From: Synechococcales cyanobacterium C42_A2020_086
Lineage (GTDB): Bacteria; Cyanobacteriota; Cyanobacteriia; Elainellales; Elainellaceae
Reading direction: 5' to 3'
DNA length: 64,000 bases
Assembly: GCA_015272325.1 (NCBI GenBank)
Contig: JACYLU010000008.1
Location: 223,045-287,044, forward strand
This document shows positions 57,401 through 64,000 of this stretch, piece after piece. Under the pieces are notes generated by a model that saw nothing but the letters and a program-made list of their open reading frames with translations, was not told the DNA's origin and made no database searches. Each line of letters begins with the position of its first letter. Positions within the stretch are counted from its first letter, which is position 1. The translations under genes were made by a program, and so were the position numbers.

Positions 57401-57519
57401 TGTTCTAAGGCGTGCAGCAGTTCGGGGGCTTCCTGGAGGAAGTACTGGTAGGTTTGCTCGCGAATCGTGGGATCGGTGGTCATGGGCATGTGGTAGTCGA
57501 TGGACGCGGAATGGCGCAT
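54424..57519 (-). CDS. pixL: Hybrid chemotaxis kinase CheA (PixL-like)
   Basis: The 1031-residue kinase has an Hpt domain with phosphoacceptor His62 (RTTHTLKGAASS), a second helical Hpt-like region (about 155-270), a basic Ser/Lys linker (KPSKTKKRPSRKRAAS), a dimerisation helix, HATPase (LLHLIRNAFDHGIEPISVRQ, VRDDGKGIDIEQIR, SGRGIGLDVVRNQL), a CheW-like domain, and a C-terminal receiver with ILVVEDSITTRQSL and Asp in ELVICDIEMPRMNG. ATG 57519 is preceded by AGGTGA, the best ribosome site. It lies 21 nt after the receptor gene. Confidence 0.94.
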   Translation of the reverse strand: MRHSASIDYHMPMTTDPTIREQTYQYFLQEAPELLHALEQGLLSLQNDCTINQVNNLMRTTHTLKGAASSVELTTITTVAHSLEDIFRSLCKPDVAIDAEIQALLFEGFECLRLPLIAELTGGTVDHAEILNRTAAIFAQLQDKLGDCFDQTAPLPTSAELGFDITQSIFETGVEQRLSQLAAALPNASPDEIMVMLRSQAEVFLGLAESLNLPGFGAIAQTAIAALNQHPDQVRPIAEAALADFRRGQAEVLAGDRTYGGQPSEFLQQLAERAVPAEVIPVAGESGLQQPELETASILLDSIWGGRTAAATSSAASQSTPVSSIEPTPAPVERDPLSRPVEPAISAATPLWQKEPVPPSAQVRVSVKHLDQLNVSVGELLTNQNRQSLQIEQLQTTAQTLLTRLKQHQQLLKQLQNTHANITAHSEIHSISHSISHSSKSAKPSKTKKRPSRKRAASNSSHLIQSLLTNTIQLTEVAEAVELFTRQAQQTLEQQRQLLSHNRDALIEARMLPLGEILNRFPGVLRQLETLHNKPIALELQGTDVLVDKVVAEKLYDPLLHLIRNAFDHGIEPISVRQQRGKPEKGQLQICAYNQGRNLVIEVRDDGKGIDIEQIRQRIVETRRITLEDANRYTSEQLIDFLFEPGFSTAPQVNDLSGRGIGLDVVRNQLQALQGTITVQSIPQQGTTFTLHIPLGLSIAQLLLCQAGSRTYAFLDDAVEQILIPQPSQIQRRSSGHVLQWTRDNTKRLVPIYSLAAALNYNSPLFHAAMLPSSSVVAPGLLKPVIVMRAPNASQDHFIGIEVDQLIGEQELVIRPLGSMMEAPSYIQGASVLADGQLALVIDGTMLIRTALEQQSDRLADSNWATPASSEDSRPPLHSGQSSLPPTPTAPTALLPPEAKSQARILVVEDSITTRQSLVLALQKAGYQVFQAQDGQDGIEQLQHLIGIELVICDIEMPRMNGLEFLRHCQQLPALAGIPIITLTSRNDEQYRSLAAQLGATAYMTKPYMEHKLLVMVNDLLKRTRISSNTP

Positions 57520-57540
57520 CAGTCACCTAAGGCATTGGGG

Positions 57541-60500
57541 TTAGATGACCTTGAACTGGTTGCTCTTCGCCTGGAGGTCTTCAGCCATGGTGAGCAAGTC
57601 TTTAAAAGATGCGGCAATGGCAGCCGAATCCTCGGAGGTTTTGTCGGCAATGGCGGCGACGTCGGCCACGGTGTGGGTCAGGAGTTGGACTTGCTGGGTC
57701 TGGTCTTGGGTTGCTTGGGTAATGCCGGAGATTAGCTGGCTGATTTGGCTGGTAGCGCTGACAATAGCATTCAGGCTTTGGCGAGCTTCAGTTACGACTT
57801 GAGTCCCCGATTCAACTTGATCAATGCCGGTCTCCATGGCGGTAGACACTTCAGCCATGCCTGCCTGGATTTCCTGCACTAGCTCCTCAATGTCGGTGGC
57901 CGCATCGGCCGACTGGCGAGCCAAAGACCGAACCTCGTTGGCAACTACCGCAAACCCCCGTCCATACTCTCCTGCTCGGGTGGCTTCAATCGAGGCGTTG
58001 AGGGCAAGAAGCTGAGTCTGGGTAGTGAAATTGCGAATCAGGTTCAAGACCCGGGCAATTTTCTGCACTGATTCGCTGAGTCGCTGCAACCGCTCGTCGG
58101 CTTCCGTCACGGTTTCCCGGATATTTTGCATTTCATCCACGGTACGGTCAATTGTCGCGTCTCCGGTCATCACCGTCTGGTTCGCTTGCTGCACGGCAGC
58201 TTCTACCTGCTGGGAGTTAGCCTCCACCGCCCGAGTGGAAGCTAGAATTGTCTGCACCCGTTCTAGTGCCTGGTTGAGCGCCTGAGATTGGGCTGTTGCC
58301 TGGCTGGTCAGTTGGGCAATTGCCGATTCACTCGCCTGTGAGGTTTGCGTGACCTGACTCGCTGCTGCCAGCATTTGCGAGACAATTTGACGCAGGCTTC
58401 CCAAGGTATTGTTGTAGGCATCGGCGATTGTGCCCACCTCGTTGTCGGTGACGGGAGCGCGCACGGTCAGGTCGCCTTCTAGGGCTGGTCGCACTGCCAC
58501 TAGGAGCTGAATCACCTGCTGCTGGATCAGCTCTTTCTGCTCTGCCTGCTGCTGAAGCTGCTCCACATATTCGCCCTGCTGAATCGCCACATTCAGCTGC
58601 GCTGCAATCTGCTTGGCAAATTCGATGTCGGCTGCCTGCCAGTGCCGGGGACCGCTGCACTGATGAATGCAGAACAAGCCCCAAAGCTCTTCTCCCTTCA
58701 GCAGAGGGACGACTAAATTGGCCCGCACCTGGAACCGAGCCAGGGTTTCAAGATAGCACTCCTGCAAATTGGCTTGCTCAACATCTGCAATTGCCCAGGT
58801 TTGCCCCTGCTGGTATAGCGTTGCGTAGCGCTCCCCGAAACAGTGGTCATCCACCTCGGCACCCAGGGCCGAAACGCAGCCGGGCTGGAGATCTTCAGCC
58901 ACAATCTCGCCTCGGTTATATCCGGATCCGGGTTTGAAGCGAAACACTGCCACCCGATCGACGTTCAAGAAGCTGCGAATTTCTTTGGCTGTGGTCTTAA
59001 ACGCCTTCTGCAAGTCAAGCGATTGCCGGATGCGCTCCACGATTCTAGAAATCAACTGCTCTCGTTCAGCGGTCTTCGCTAGCTCGGCTGAGGTGCGCTG
59101 TAGCTGTTGCAGATATTCGATCTGCTGCATCGCGACGCTGATCTGAACGGCAATCTGGTTTAGCGCATGGATCTCGGCTTCAGTCCAGGAGCGGGATTCG
59201 CTGGTTTGGTAGGCGCTCAACACTCCCCAGAGCTGATCGGCGTTGAAGATAGGAACCGTCACATAGGCCTGAACTCCAAATTCCTGCAATCGCTCAATTT
59301 CATCGAGAGAGTGACCCACGACGTGAATATTGTTCACCACTAGGCTTTGCCGATGGCGATAGGGGCCGCCTTGGGTGTCTTGCAAATGGGTATCGGGCCA
59401 GAGAGGACCCAGTTCCGAGTCGGGCCCATCCTCCCCCGGTTTCATTCCGGATGCTCCGATTAGCGTGCTGCTCCAATCTGGCTGGAAGCGGTAGATGGCA
59501 ATGCGGTCGCACTTGAGCAGTCGGCGAACGGATTGGGTGGTAACGCGAACCAGCGTATCTAGGTCTGGTGACTGTAGGATCTTAGGAATTACGTCAGCAA
59601 CCGACCGGTTGATTTGCGCCGCTTTGGCCATCTGGCTTGCCTGCTCCTGTAACTGCGCCAGATAGTCTGCCTGCTGCAGCGACGCCCCCAGTTGCCGCCC
59701 CATGTCGGTCAGCATGTTAATTTCTGTTTCTAGCCAGTGTCGAGGACCGCTATGCTGAAAGGCGCTCAACAGTCCCCAGAGCTTTTCTCCTTGCTTGATG
59801 GCAACAACCACGAAGGCTTTGACACCGAAGTGTTCCAGGGCGGCGACATGGCAATCGCTCAGGCCGGCTGTGTAAATATTGTCGGCGGTAAAGGGTTCCT
59901 GGTTGCGCAGCCTGCCGCCTTGGTGCTGCTGGACATAGGTATCTTCCCAAGCACTGCCCACAAGCGGGGGAAATCCTCCAGACTCCGACTCGTAGATGAA
60001 ATCCCCAAAATAGTCTGGGCGGAATCGGTAGATACAGACACGCTCGACATTCAGCAGCCGCCGAATTTCCTGGACAGCCGTCTGGCAAATCGTCTGAATA
60101 TAGGACGCATTGCTCATCTTGTGGAGGATGGCGGGCAATTCCTCCTTGTAAGTTTCAGCCGCCAGCTTTTCCTGGAATAACTGCCCTCGCTGAATGGCAA
60201 GCCCAAGCTGGTTACTGATCTGGTCTAAAAATTGCACCTCGGGATCAGTCCACTGACGCGGGCTGCTGTGCTGACAGCTCCACAGAACTCCCCACAGCGT
60301 TTCGCCTGCAAAAATGGGGGTGATTGCGCAGGCTCGAATCTCAAAGTTCTCCAGACGGCTCACATCGCAATCGTCCCGATCTGCCCGGGCAACATCCTCT
60401 ATGATCAGCGTTTGGGGATGGCGCAATCGCCCGCCTTGCTGCCGCAGGTGGGGATCCGTCCAAACGCGACCCATCATGGAAGTCCACTCTCCACGCTTGG

Positions 60501-61491
60501 ACTCGGCCACCACCTCGGCCGCGTCATCCGAGCGGAATTGGCAAATTGCGACTCGCTCTACCTGCAAGAATTGGCGGGCTTCGCGGCTCACAGACTGAAG
60601 AATGGTATCGAGATCCATCGTCTCGCGCATCGTATCGGTGACACGGGCAAGAACCTGTTGTTCTCGACGAAATCCCAAGGACTGGAACTGCAGCCGCAAT
60701 TCAGTGATGATCGAATGCAACAGCGCAATCTCAGCCTCCTGCCAGTACCGGGGTTTCACACACTGCTGCACTACAAGCAAGCCCCAGAGCTGTCCTTCTA
60801 ACCAGATCGGCAAGCTGAGGCTGGCCTGTACCTGAAATCGCTCTAGCAGTTGCCATTGATGAGGCGTCAAGGTGGCTTCAGCCGGGTTGTGAAGCGCCAC
60901 AAAGGGAAGCTGCTGATAGGACGAGGGTTCTCCAGCGCCAAAGGCAATTGCCGGCAGCCATTCTCCCTGCATCGGCGTATAGCCCTCCACTAAGGACTCC
61001 GCCAGCACCGTGCCCTGACTTTCAGTTCGAAAGCGGTAAATGAGCACCCGATCGGCCTGAAACGATTGGCGAATCTCGGTCACCGTTGTTTCCAGCAATG
61101 CCTCTCTAGTCTCGGCTCGGCGGATTTGGTCCATGAACTGAAGGACCCACTCTGGAGGCGATAATGATGCCTGCCCAAACCGTCTATTCTCTGGATTGGG
61201 ATTCAGTAATGGATCACTCTGCGGCTTAGCATGAATATCTTTTGGGGAGGTTGATGGGGATGCTGATGAGGATGCTGCTGTGGACGCAGAACGGCGAACT
61301 GGCTGTGATGAATTAGAAGTCTGCATAGGTAAAATCTCCGAAGAAATATTGTGATTAACAAGAGTATTAGGAGAGGAATCAGACGAATTTTCCGAGCTGA
61401 AGGTTGCTAAAGCATGTTTGACAAATTGCAGAATCGGAGAAGATTCAAAGGCAAATAACCTCACCGAACTTCTCTTGGATGGCTCTTCCAT
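57541..61491 (-). CDS. pixJ: Five-GAF methyl-accepting receptor with cyanobacteriochrome signatures (PixJ-like)
   Basis: Numbered from the GTG at 61500 (1319 residues; ATG 61491 is used here). Five GAF domains (about 127-270, 290-440, 465-612, 640-795, 820-980) are followed by a HAMP-like stretch (1000-1045) and a signalling domain with LLALNASIEATRAGEYGRGF. GAF5 has the DXCF motif (Asp885-His-Cys887-Phe888) and the downstream Cys915-Tyr916 in NLQECYLETL, then RFQVRANLVVPLL, as in bilin-binding cyanobacteriochromes. GAF3 has the Cys-His pair (Cys550-His551). GAF2 has Cys378 with Asp; GAF1 and GAF4 lack the Cys. No membrane helices are seen. It overlaps the cheW end by about 31 nt. Confidence 0.93.
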   Translation of the reverse strand: MEEPSKRSSVRLFAFESSPILQFVKHALATFSSENSSDSSPNTLVNHNISSEILPMQTSNSSQPVRRSASTAASSSASPSTSPKDIHAKPQSDPLLNPNPENRRFGQASLSPPEWVLQFMDQIRRAETREALLETTVTEIRQSFQADRVLIYRFRTESQGTVLAESLVEGYTPMQGEWLPAIAFGAGEPSSYQQLPFVALHNPAEATLTPHQWQLLERFQVQASLSLPIWLEGQLWGLLVVQQCVKPRYWQEAEIALLHSIITELRLQFQSLGFRREQQVLARVTDTMRETMDLDTILQSVSREARQFLQVERVAICQFRSDDAAEVVAESKRGEWTSMMGRVWTDPHLRQQGGRLRHPQTLIIEDVARADRDDCDVSRLENFEIRACAITPIFAGETLWGVLWSCQHSSPRQWTDPEVQFLDQISNQLGLAIQRGQLFQEKLAAETYKEELPAILHKMSNASYIQTICQTAVQEIRRLLNVERVCIYRFRPDYFGDFIYESESGGFPPLVGSAWEDTYVQQHQGGRLRNQEPFTADNIYTAGLSDCHVAALEHFGVKAFVVVAIKQGEKLWGLLSAFQHSGPRHWLETEINMLTDMGRQLGASLQQADYLAQLQEQASQMAKAAQINRSVADVIPKILQSPDLDTLVRVTTQSVRRLLKCDRIAIYRFQPDWSSTLIGASGMKPGEDGPDSELGPLWPDTHLQDTQGGPYRHRQSLVVNNIHVVGHSLDEIERLQEFGVQAYVTVPIFNADQLWGVLSAYQTSESRSWTEAEIHALNQIAVQISVAMQQIEYLQQLQRTSAELAKTAEREQLISRIVERIRQSLDLQKAFKTTAKEIRSFLNVDRVAVFRFKPGSGYNRGEIVAEDLQPGCVSALGAEVDDHCFGERYATLYQQGQTWAIADVEQANLQECYLETLARFQVRANLVVPLLKGEELWGLFCIHQCSGPRHWQAADIEFAKQIAAQLNVAIQQGEYVEQLQQQAEQKELIQQQVIQLLVAVRPALEGDLTVRAPVTDNEVGTIADAYNNTLGSLRQIVSQMLAAASQVTQTSQASESAIAQLTSQATAQSQALNQALERVQTILASTRAVEANSQQVEAAVQQANQTVMTGDATIDRTVDEMQNIRETVTEADERLQRLSESVQKIARVLNLIRNFTTQTQLLALNASIEATRAGEYGRGFAVVANEVRSLARQSADAATDIEELVQEIQAGMAEVSTAMETGIDQVESGTQVVTEARQSLNAIVSATSQISQLISGITQATQDQTQQVQLLTHTVADVAAIADKTSEDSAAIAASFKDLLTMAEDLQAKSNQFKVI

Positions 61492-61982
61492 AGCGGACAC
61501 CGGGCGATTTGTTTTATGTCTAGTACCGCATCACTGCACTCGGGCAAAACCCCTGCAACCAGAGGCATTAACCCTGCCGGGAATAAGCCTGGAGGTGCGG
61601 CTTGCAGCGGCTGCAGATCGTGTAGCTCAATCTCATTAACTTGAGATACTGCAATTCCTAAAGACTGACCATCCACTTGCACGACCATCACCATGAGCGT
61701 GGAGGGCGGCGGTTCGTGCTGAAATGGGGACAGATAGCCTGTCAAGTTATTAAAGTCAACTAACCAAAGCATTTTGCCTCGCCACTGGCAAATGCCCAAC
61801 ACACAGCTCGGCATTTCAGGGACCGGCAGGATCTCGGTCGTCCTTACTCGGATCACTTCTGTAATCTGCTCCAACGGGATCAGCGCCTGGTCTCGCTCGC
61901 TGAGTGGAAATTGCAGCAAGGGTTGACGGGTGTCTGGAGGAAGCGGATTGAATGCCAGCGCCGCGATCAGTGAGTCCACCAT
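61461..61982 (-). CDS. pixI: CheW-like adaptor (PixI-like)
   Basis: The 173-residue CheW fold has QALIPLEQITEVIRV, VLGICQWRGKMLWLVDFNNL and SLGIAVSQVNEIELHDL. It links the receptor to the CheA kinase. Its 3' end overlaps the receptor start, and it follows the CheY gene by nine nt. Position in the operon matches pixI. Confidence 0.9.
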   Translation of the reverse strand: MVDSLIAALAFNPLPPDTRQPLLQFPLSERDQALIPLEQITEVIRVRTTEILPVPEMPSCVLGICQWRGKMLWLVDFNNLTGYLSPFQHEPPPSTLMVMVVQVDGQSLGIAVSQVNEIELHDLQPLQAAPPGLFPAGLMPLVAGVLPECSDAVLDIKQIARCPLWKSHPREVR

Positions 61983-61991
61983 ACTGTCTCC

Positions 61992-62354
61992 CTAAGCGGT
62001 CAATCGCAAAACGGTGTTGGTCAACTCACTTTGATCAACCGGCTTAGCCAGATAGGCATCTGCGCCCAGCATTGCACCCCACAGTCGGTCAGCTTCGGTG
62101 CCTTTGGTGGAACAAATCACCACCGGAATATGCTGCGTATCAGAACTGGTCTTCAGTTGGCGGCACAGCTCAAATCCACTTTGTCCCGGCAGAATCACAT
62201 CCAGAATCACGAGATCGGGTTTTTGGGACTGAAGTTTGATCTGCGCCTCTTCGCAATTCGTGACGCTAATGACAGCTAGCCCAGCTCGCTTCAGGCAAAG
62301 AGTCAGCCGTTCGGCGTCAGTCAAACTATCTTCAACGAGAAGAATCGTTGTCAT
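61992..62354 (-). CDS. pixH: CheY-like response regulator (PixH-like)
   Basis: The 120-residue single receiver domain has ILLVEDSLTDAERL, phosphoacceptor Asp52 (PDLVILDVILPG), CSTKG with its Thr/Ser, and AYLAKPVD with the conserved Lys. It has no output domain, as in CheY/PixH. Order and size match the second gene of pix-type operons. Confidence 0.93.
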   Translation of the reverse strand: MTTILLVEDSLTDAERLTLCLKRAGLAVISVTNCEEAQIKLQSQKPDLVILDVILPGQSGFELCRQLKTSSDTQHIPVVICSTKGTEADRLWGAMLGADAYLAKPVDQSELTNTVLRLTA

Positions 62355-62470
62355 ACAGTGTGGTCCTAATCAATTAACACAATGAACAACCGGTGTGCGC
62401 TACAGGTTAGGAGATTGAGCACTTCTGATCAGAAGTATGATGTTGCCCCCCTATCCTGCAAAATTGGGAC

Positions 62471-63709
62471 TTAAACAGGTAGATACTGCTGCAACACAGA
62501 GAGCACTTTTTCTGGGTCAATCGGTTTGGCTAAAAAGCCGGAAGACCCCATAAGCTTCGCTCGCACCCGATCCACAATGCCATCGCTGCTCGTGACAATG
62601 ACAATCGGCGTTTCTTGGAATACCGAAATGCGCCGAATTTGGGCACAGATTTCATATCCATTGGCGACTGGCATCAGTAAATCTAAAAAAATCAGATCTG
62701 GCTTGTGCTCCAACAAAATGGGTAAAGCCTGCGTTGCGTCGGGAATATCGATAAAGCGACAGCCGGCCTGAGCCAGAATATGCTTCATTGTTGCGCTATC
62801 AAATCGGCTGTCCTCGATGTAGGCTACTAATGGTCCTGATGCCGACTCAACAAAACAGGAGATGTCTCCCACCTGATTCAAGCCCATGATGCCTTGGCGA
62901 ATGAAGGGCAGAATCGATTGCGTCAGCGGTAGCAGGGGGTAGTTCAACTTGACGGCCAAATCCCTCAACGTCCAGGTTCCATTGGCTAGCGTTGAAAGAT
63001 TGTGATAGGTGAGGAGCGACGTTTGGCGTCGCAGTTCCTCTGTATCCCAAATCACAGGCGCTAAGTTTGGGGAAAACTCGGCTAAGCCGGCCCGCTGCCA
63101 AGCTTCCCAAGTCTGCTGAGCTTGTTCCCAGGCCAACACTGCCGGCAAAACTATCAACATTGAATTGAGAACATCCTGGGGAAGCTGCCTATACGTCACC
63201 TGCATATCCAGGCGATGTAGCAGCTGATGACTCACTTGCAGAATGTCAAATAGGGACTCGGCAATCATTCCTGCTACAATCCCTGCCAAATGTTTTTGCT
63301 CGATTTTTCCCTGCTTGAGCAATTCGATCAAAGAGCCATAATCTGGACATTGGCAGTGATGGATTGTGGAATCGGTTCCTCGGAAAATAAAGAGATGAGA
63401 GCCACTAGAACCGTTAGAACCATCCGCACGATCACCCTGGGAACCCCCCACGAGTTGCGGACAGTGGCGAAACAGGTGCCGACTCCAACGCCGAATCGGG
63501 TGCAGCTCACTCGCACTCCAGGCTAAACGACCGGATCGAAACAGGAGGCTCCACTGTAGATTCTGATGATGTTGAAGGTTTAAATCCAGGCGACCTGTAA
63601 ACTGACCTTGACTACAAAGTTGAATCTGTTTTGCTAACTCGGTGATCGTACTTACTCTACTAGTTGCTAAGGTGGGCTCTACAAAGTCTATCGATGACGG
63701 AGTCAGCAT
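62471..63709 (-). CDS. pixG: PatA-type response regulator (PixG-like)
   Basis: From ATG 63709 the product is 412 residues. An N-terminal PATAN-type domain (TITELAKQIQLCSQGQFTGR and LLFRSGRLAWSASELHPIRR) is followed by a helical middle and a C-terminal receiver (about 290-412) with AYIEDSRFDSATM, Asp in DLIFLDLLMPVANG, and FLAKPIDPEKVL. This is the architecture of PatA/PixG, which steers motility output in cyanobacteria. The open frame reaches 63766. It is the first gene of the operon, 116 nt before the CheY gene. Confidence 0.92.
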   Translation of the reverse strand: MLTPSSIDFVEPTLATSRVSTITELAKQIQLCSQGQFTGRLDLNLQHHQNLQWSLLFRSGRLAWSASELHPIRRWSRHLFRHCPQLVGGSQGDRADGSNGSSGSHLFIFRGTDSTIHHCQCPDYGSLIELLKQGKIEQKHLAGIVAGMIAESLFDILQVSHQLLHRLDMQVTYRQLPQDVLNSMLIVLPAVLAWEQAQQTWEAWQRAGLAEFSPNLAPVIWDTEELRRQTSLLTYHNLSTLANGTWTLRDLAVKLNYPLLPLTQSILPFIRQGIMGLNQVGDISCFVESASGPLVAYIEDSRFDSATMKHILAQAGCRFIDIPDATQALPILLEHKPDLIFLDLLMPVANGYEICAQIRRISVFQETPIVIVTSSDGIVDRVRAKLMGSSGFLAKPIDPEKVLSVLQQYLPV

Positions 63710-64000
63710 TGGGCGTTTTACTTTACTATCGTCATGCTTCTGGTACAGACAGCCTGTACGAATCAAATGTCTGCCTTACACAAATGGCGTGCCTCCTTGC
63801 ACAACATAAGCTCTGATCTTTAATTTCCTTAGGGCAGTTCCAAGATCCGGAATATTTCGGTTGACTTTTAGTAACTTTGCTACAAAAGCTCCGAGCTGAG
63901 ATAAGATTGCATAACTTGGGATGGCGCAACTTATTCATGACTGACGGCTTTGTTGCATGATTAAAAAATGGATAGATTAGCCTGAAGCAAGCTTAGTATT

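Noticed and set aside
1..64000. tRNA, rRNA, insertion sequence or phage genes
   Set aside because: I saw no T-arm-like GGTTCGAATCC in a tRNA context, no rRNA sequence, and no transposase or integrase motifs. A tRNA/covariance search was not possible here.

Overview
The window is chromosomal DNA of a cyanobacterium, probably a filamentous Leptolyngbya-like one. The reasons are copies of the HIP1 octamer GCGATCGC (for example near 508, 1007, 30340, 50449, 54945 and 56750), cyanobacteria-specific families (DUF7219, CAAD, orphan Mo_nitro_C, PatA-type regulator, LabA-like NYN protein) and a pixGHIJL-type phototaxis operon. The genus is inference only.

Region 1 (1-8375) is a defence island. It holds a Uma2-family fragment, cas6 on the minus strand, and a divergent RT-cas1/cas2 pair followed by a leader and a CRISPR array of 50 full repeats and 50 spacers (3771-7511). 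The reverse transcriptase half of RT-Cas1 is missing its N-terminal part, but the Cas1 half is intact and has its own strong ribosome binding site. The array contains two segmental spacer duplications. It stops inside a cut repeat that is joined directly to the last 28 codons of a mutY-like gene. No interference genes are present. A decayed vapBC pair follows.

Region 2 (9107-27118) is mostly housekeeping: purC; the outer-membrane/lipid A block bamA-lpxC-fabZ-lpxA-lpxB; a CAAD thylakoid protein; ispF; a histidine phosphatase; an FTR1 iron permease; hrcA; a rhodanese; a TPR protein; and purD.

Region 3 (27786-34400) has scattered single genes: a glycosyltransferase, an OFA-family MFS carrier, an orphan Mo-nitrogenase C-terminal domain protein, a LabA-like protein, an SDR oxidoreductase, a universal stress protein and sulfiredoxin.

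Region 4 (34689-43043) is the most unusual part. Three minus-strand genes end at a strong terminator. The first encodes a 1551-residue membrane protein that joins an extracytoplasmic PstS-like phosphate-binding domain to a whole glycogen phosphorylase domain. That domain has lost the PLP lysine and other active-site residues. The last encodes a 949-residue protein with the same kind of PstS-like domain and membrane segment, but three DUF4912 modules and a C-terminal domain inside the cell. Between them a 131-residue protein is a free copy of that C-terminal domain. Phosphate sensing tied to glycogen is a reasonable hypothesis, not shown here.

Region 5 (43617-53850) holds a small membrane protein, a GNAT acetyltransferase, an RTX protein with a carboxypeptidase-like domain lacking its zinc ligands, an OmpR-type regulator, an MscS channel, and a two-gene operon. 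In that operon a TetR regulator, preceded by two matching palindromes, overlaps a fusion of a PlsY-like membrane domain to PEP-synthase-type phosphotransfer domains.

Region 6 (53859-63709) is a six-gene minus-strand phototaxis operon: PatA-type regulator, CheY, CheW, a five-GAF receptor, hybrid CheA and a second CheW. GAF5 of the receptor carries the DXCF and downstream Cys signature of bilin-binding cyanobacteriochromes, so the operon probably senses light.
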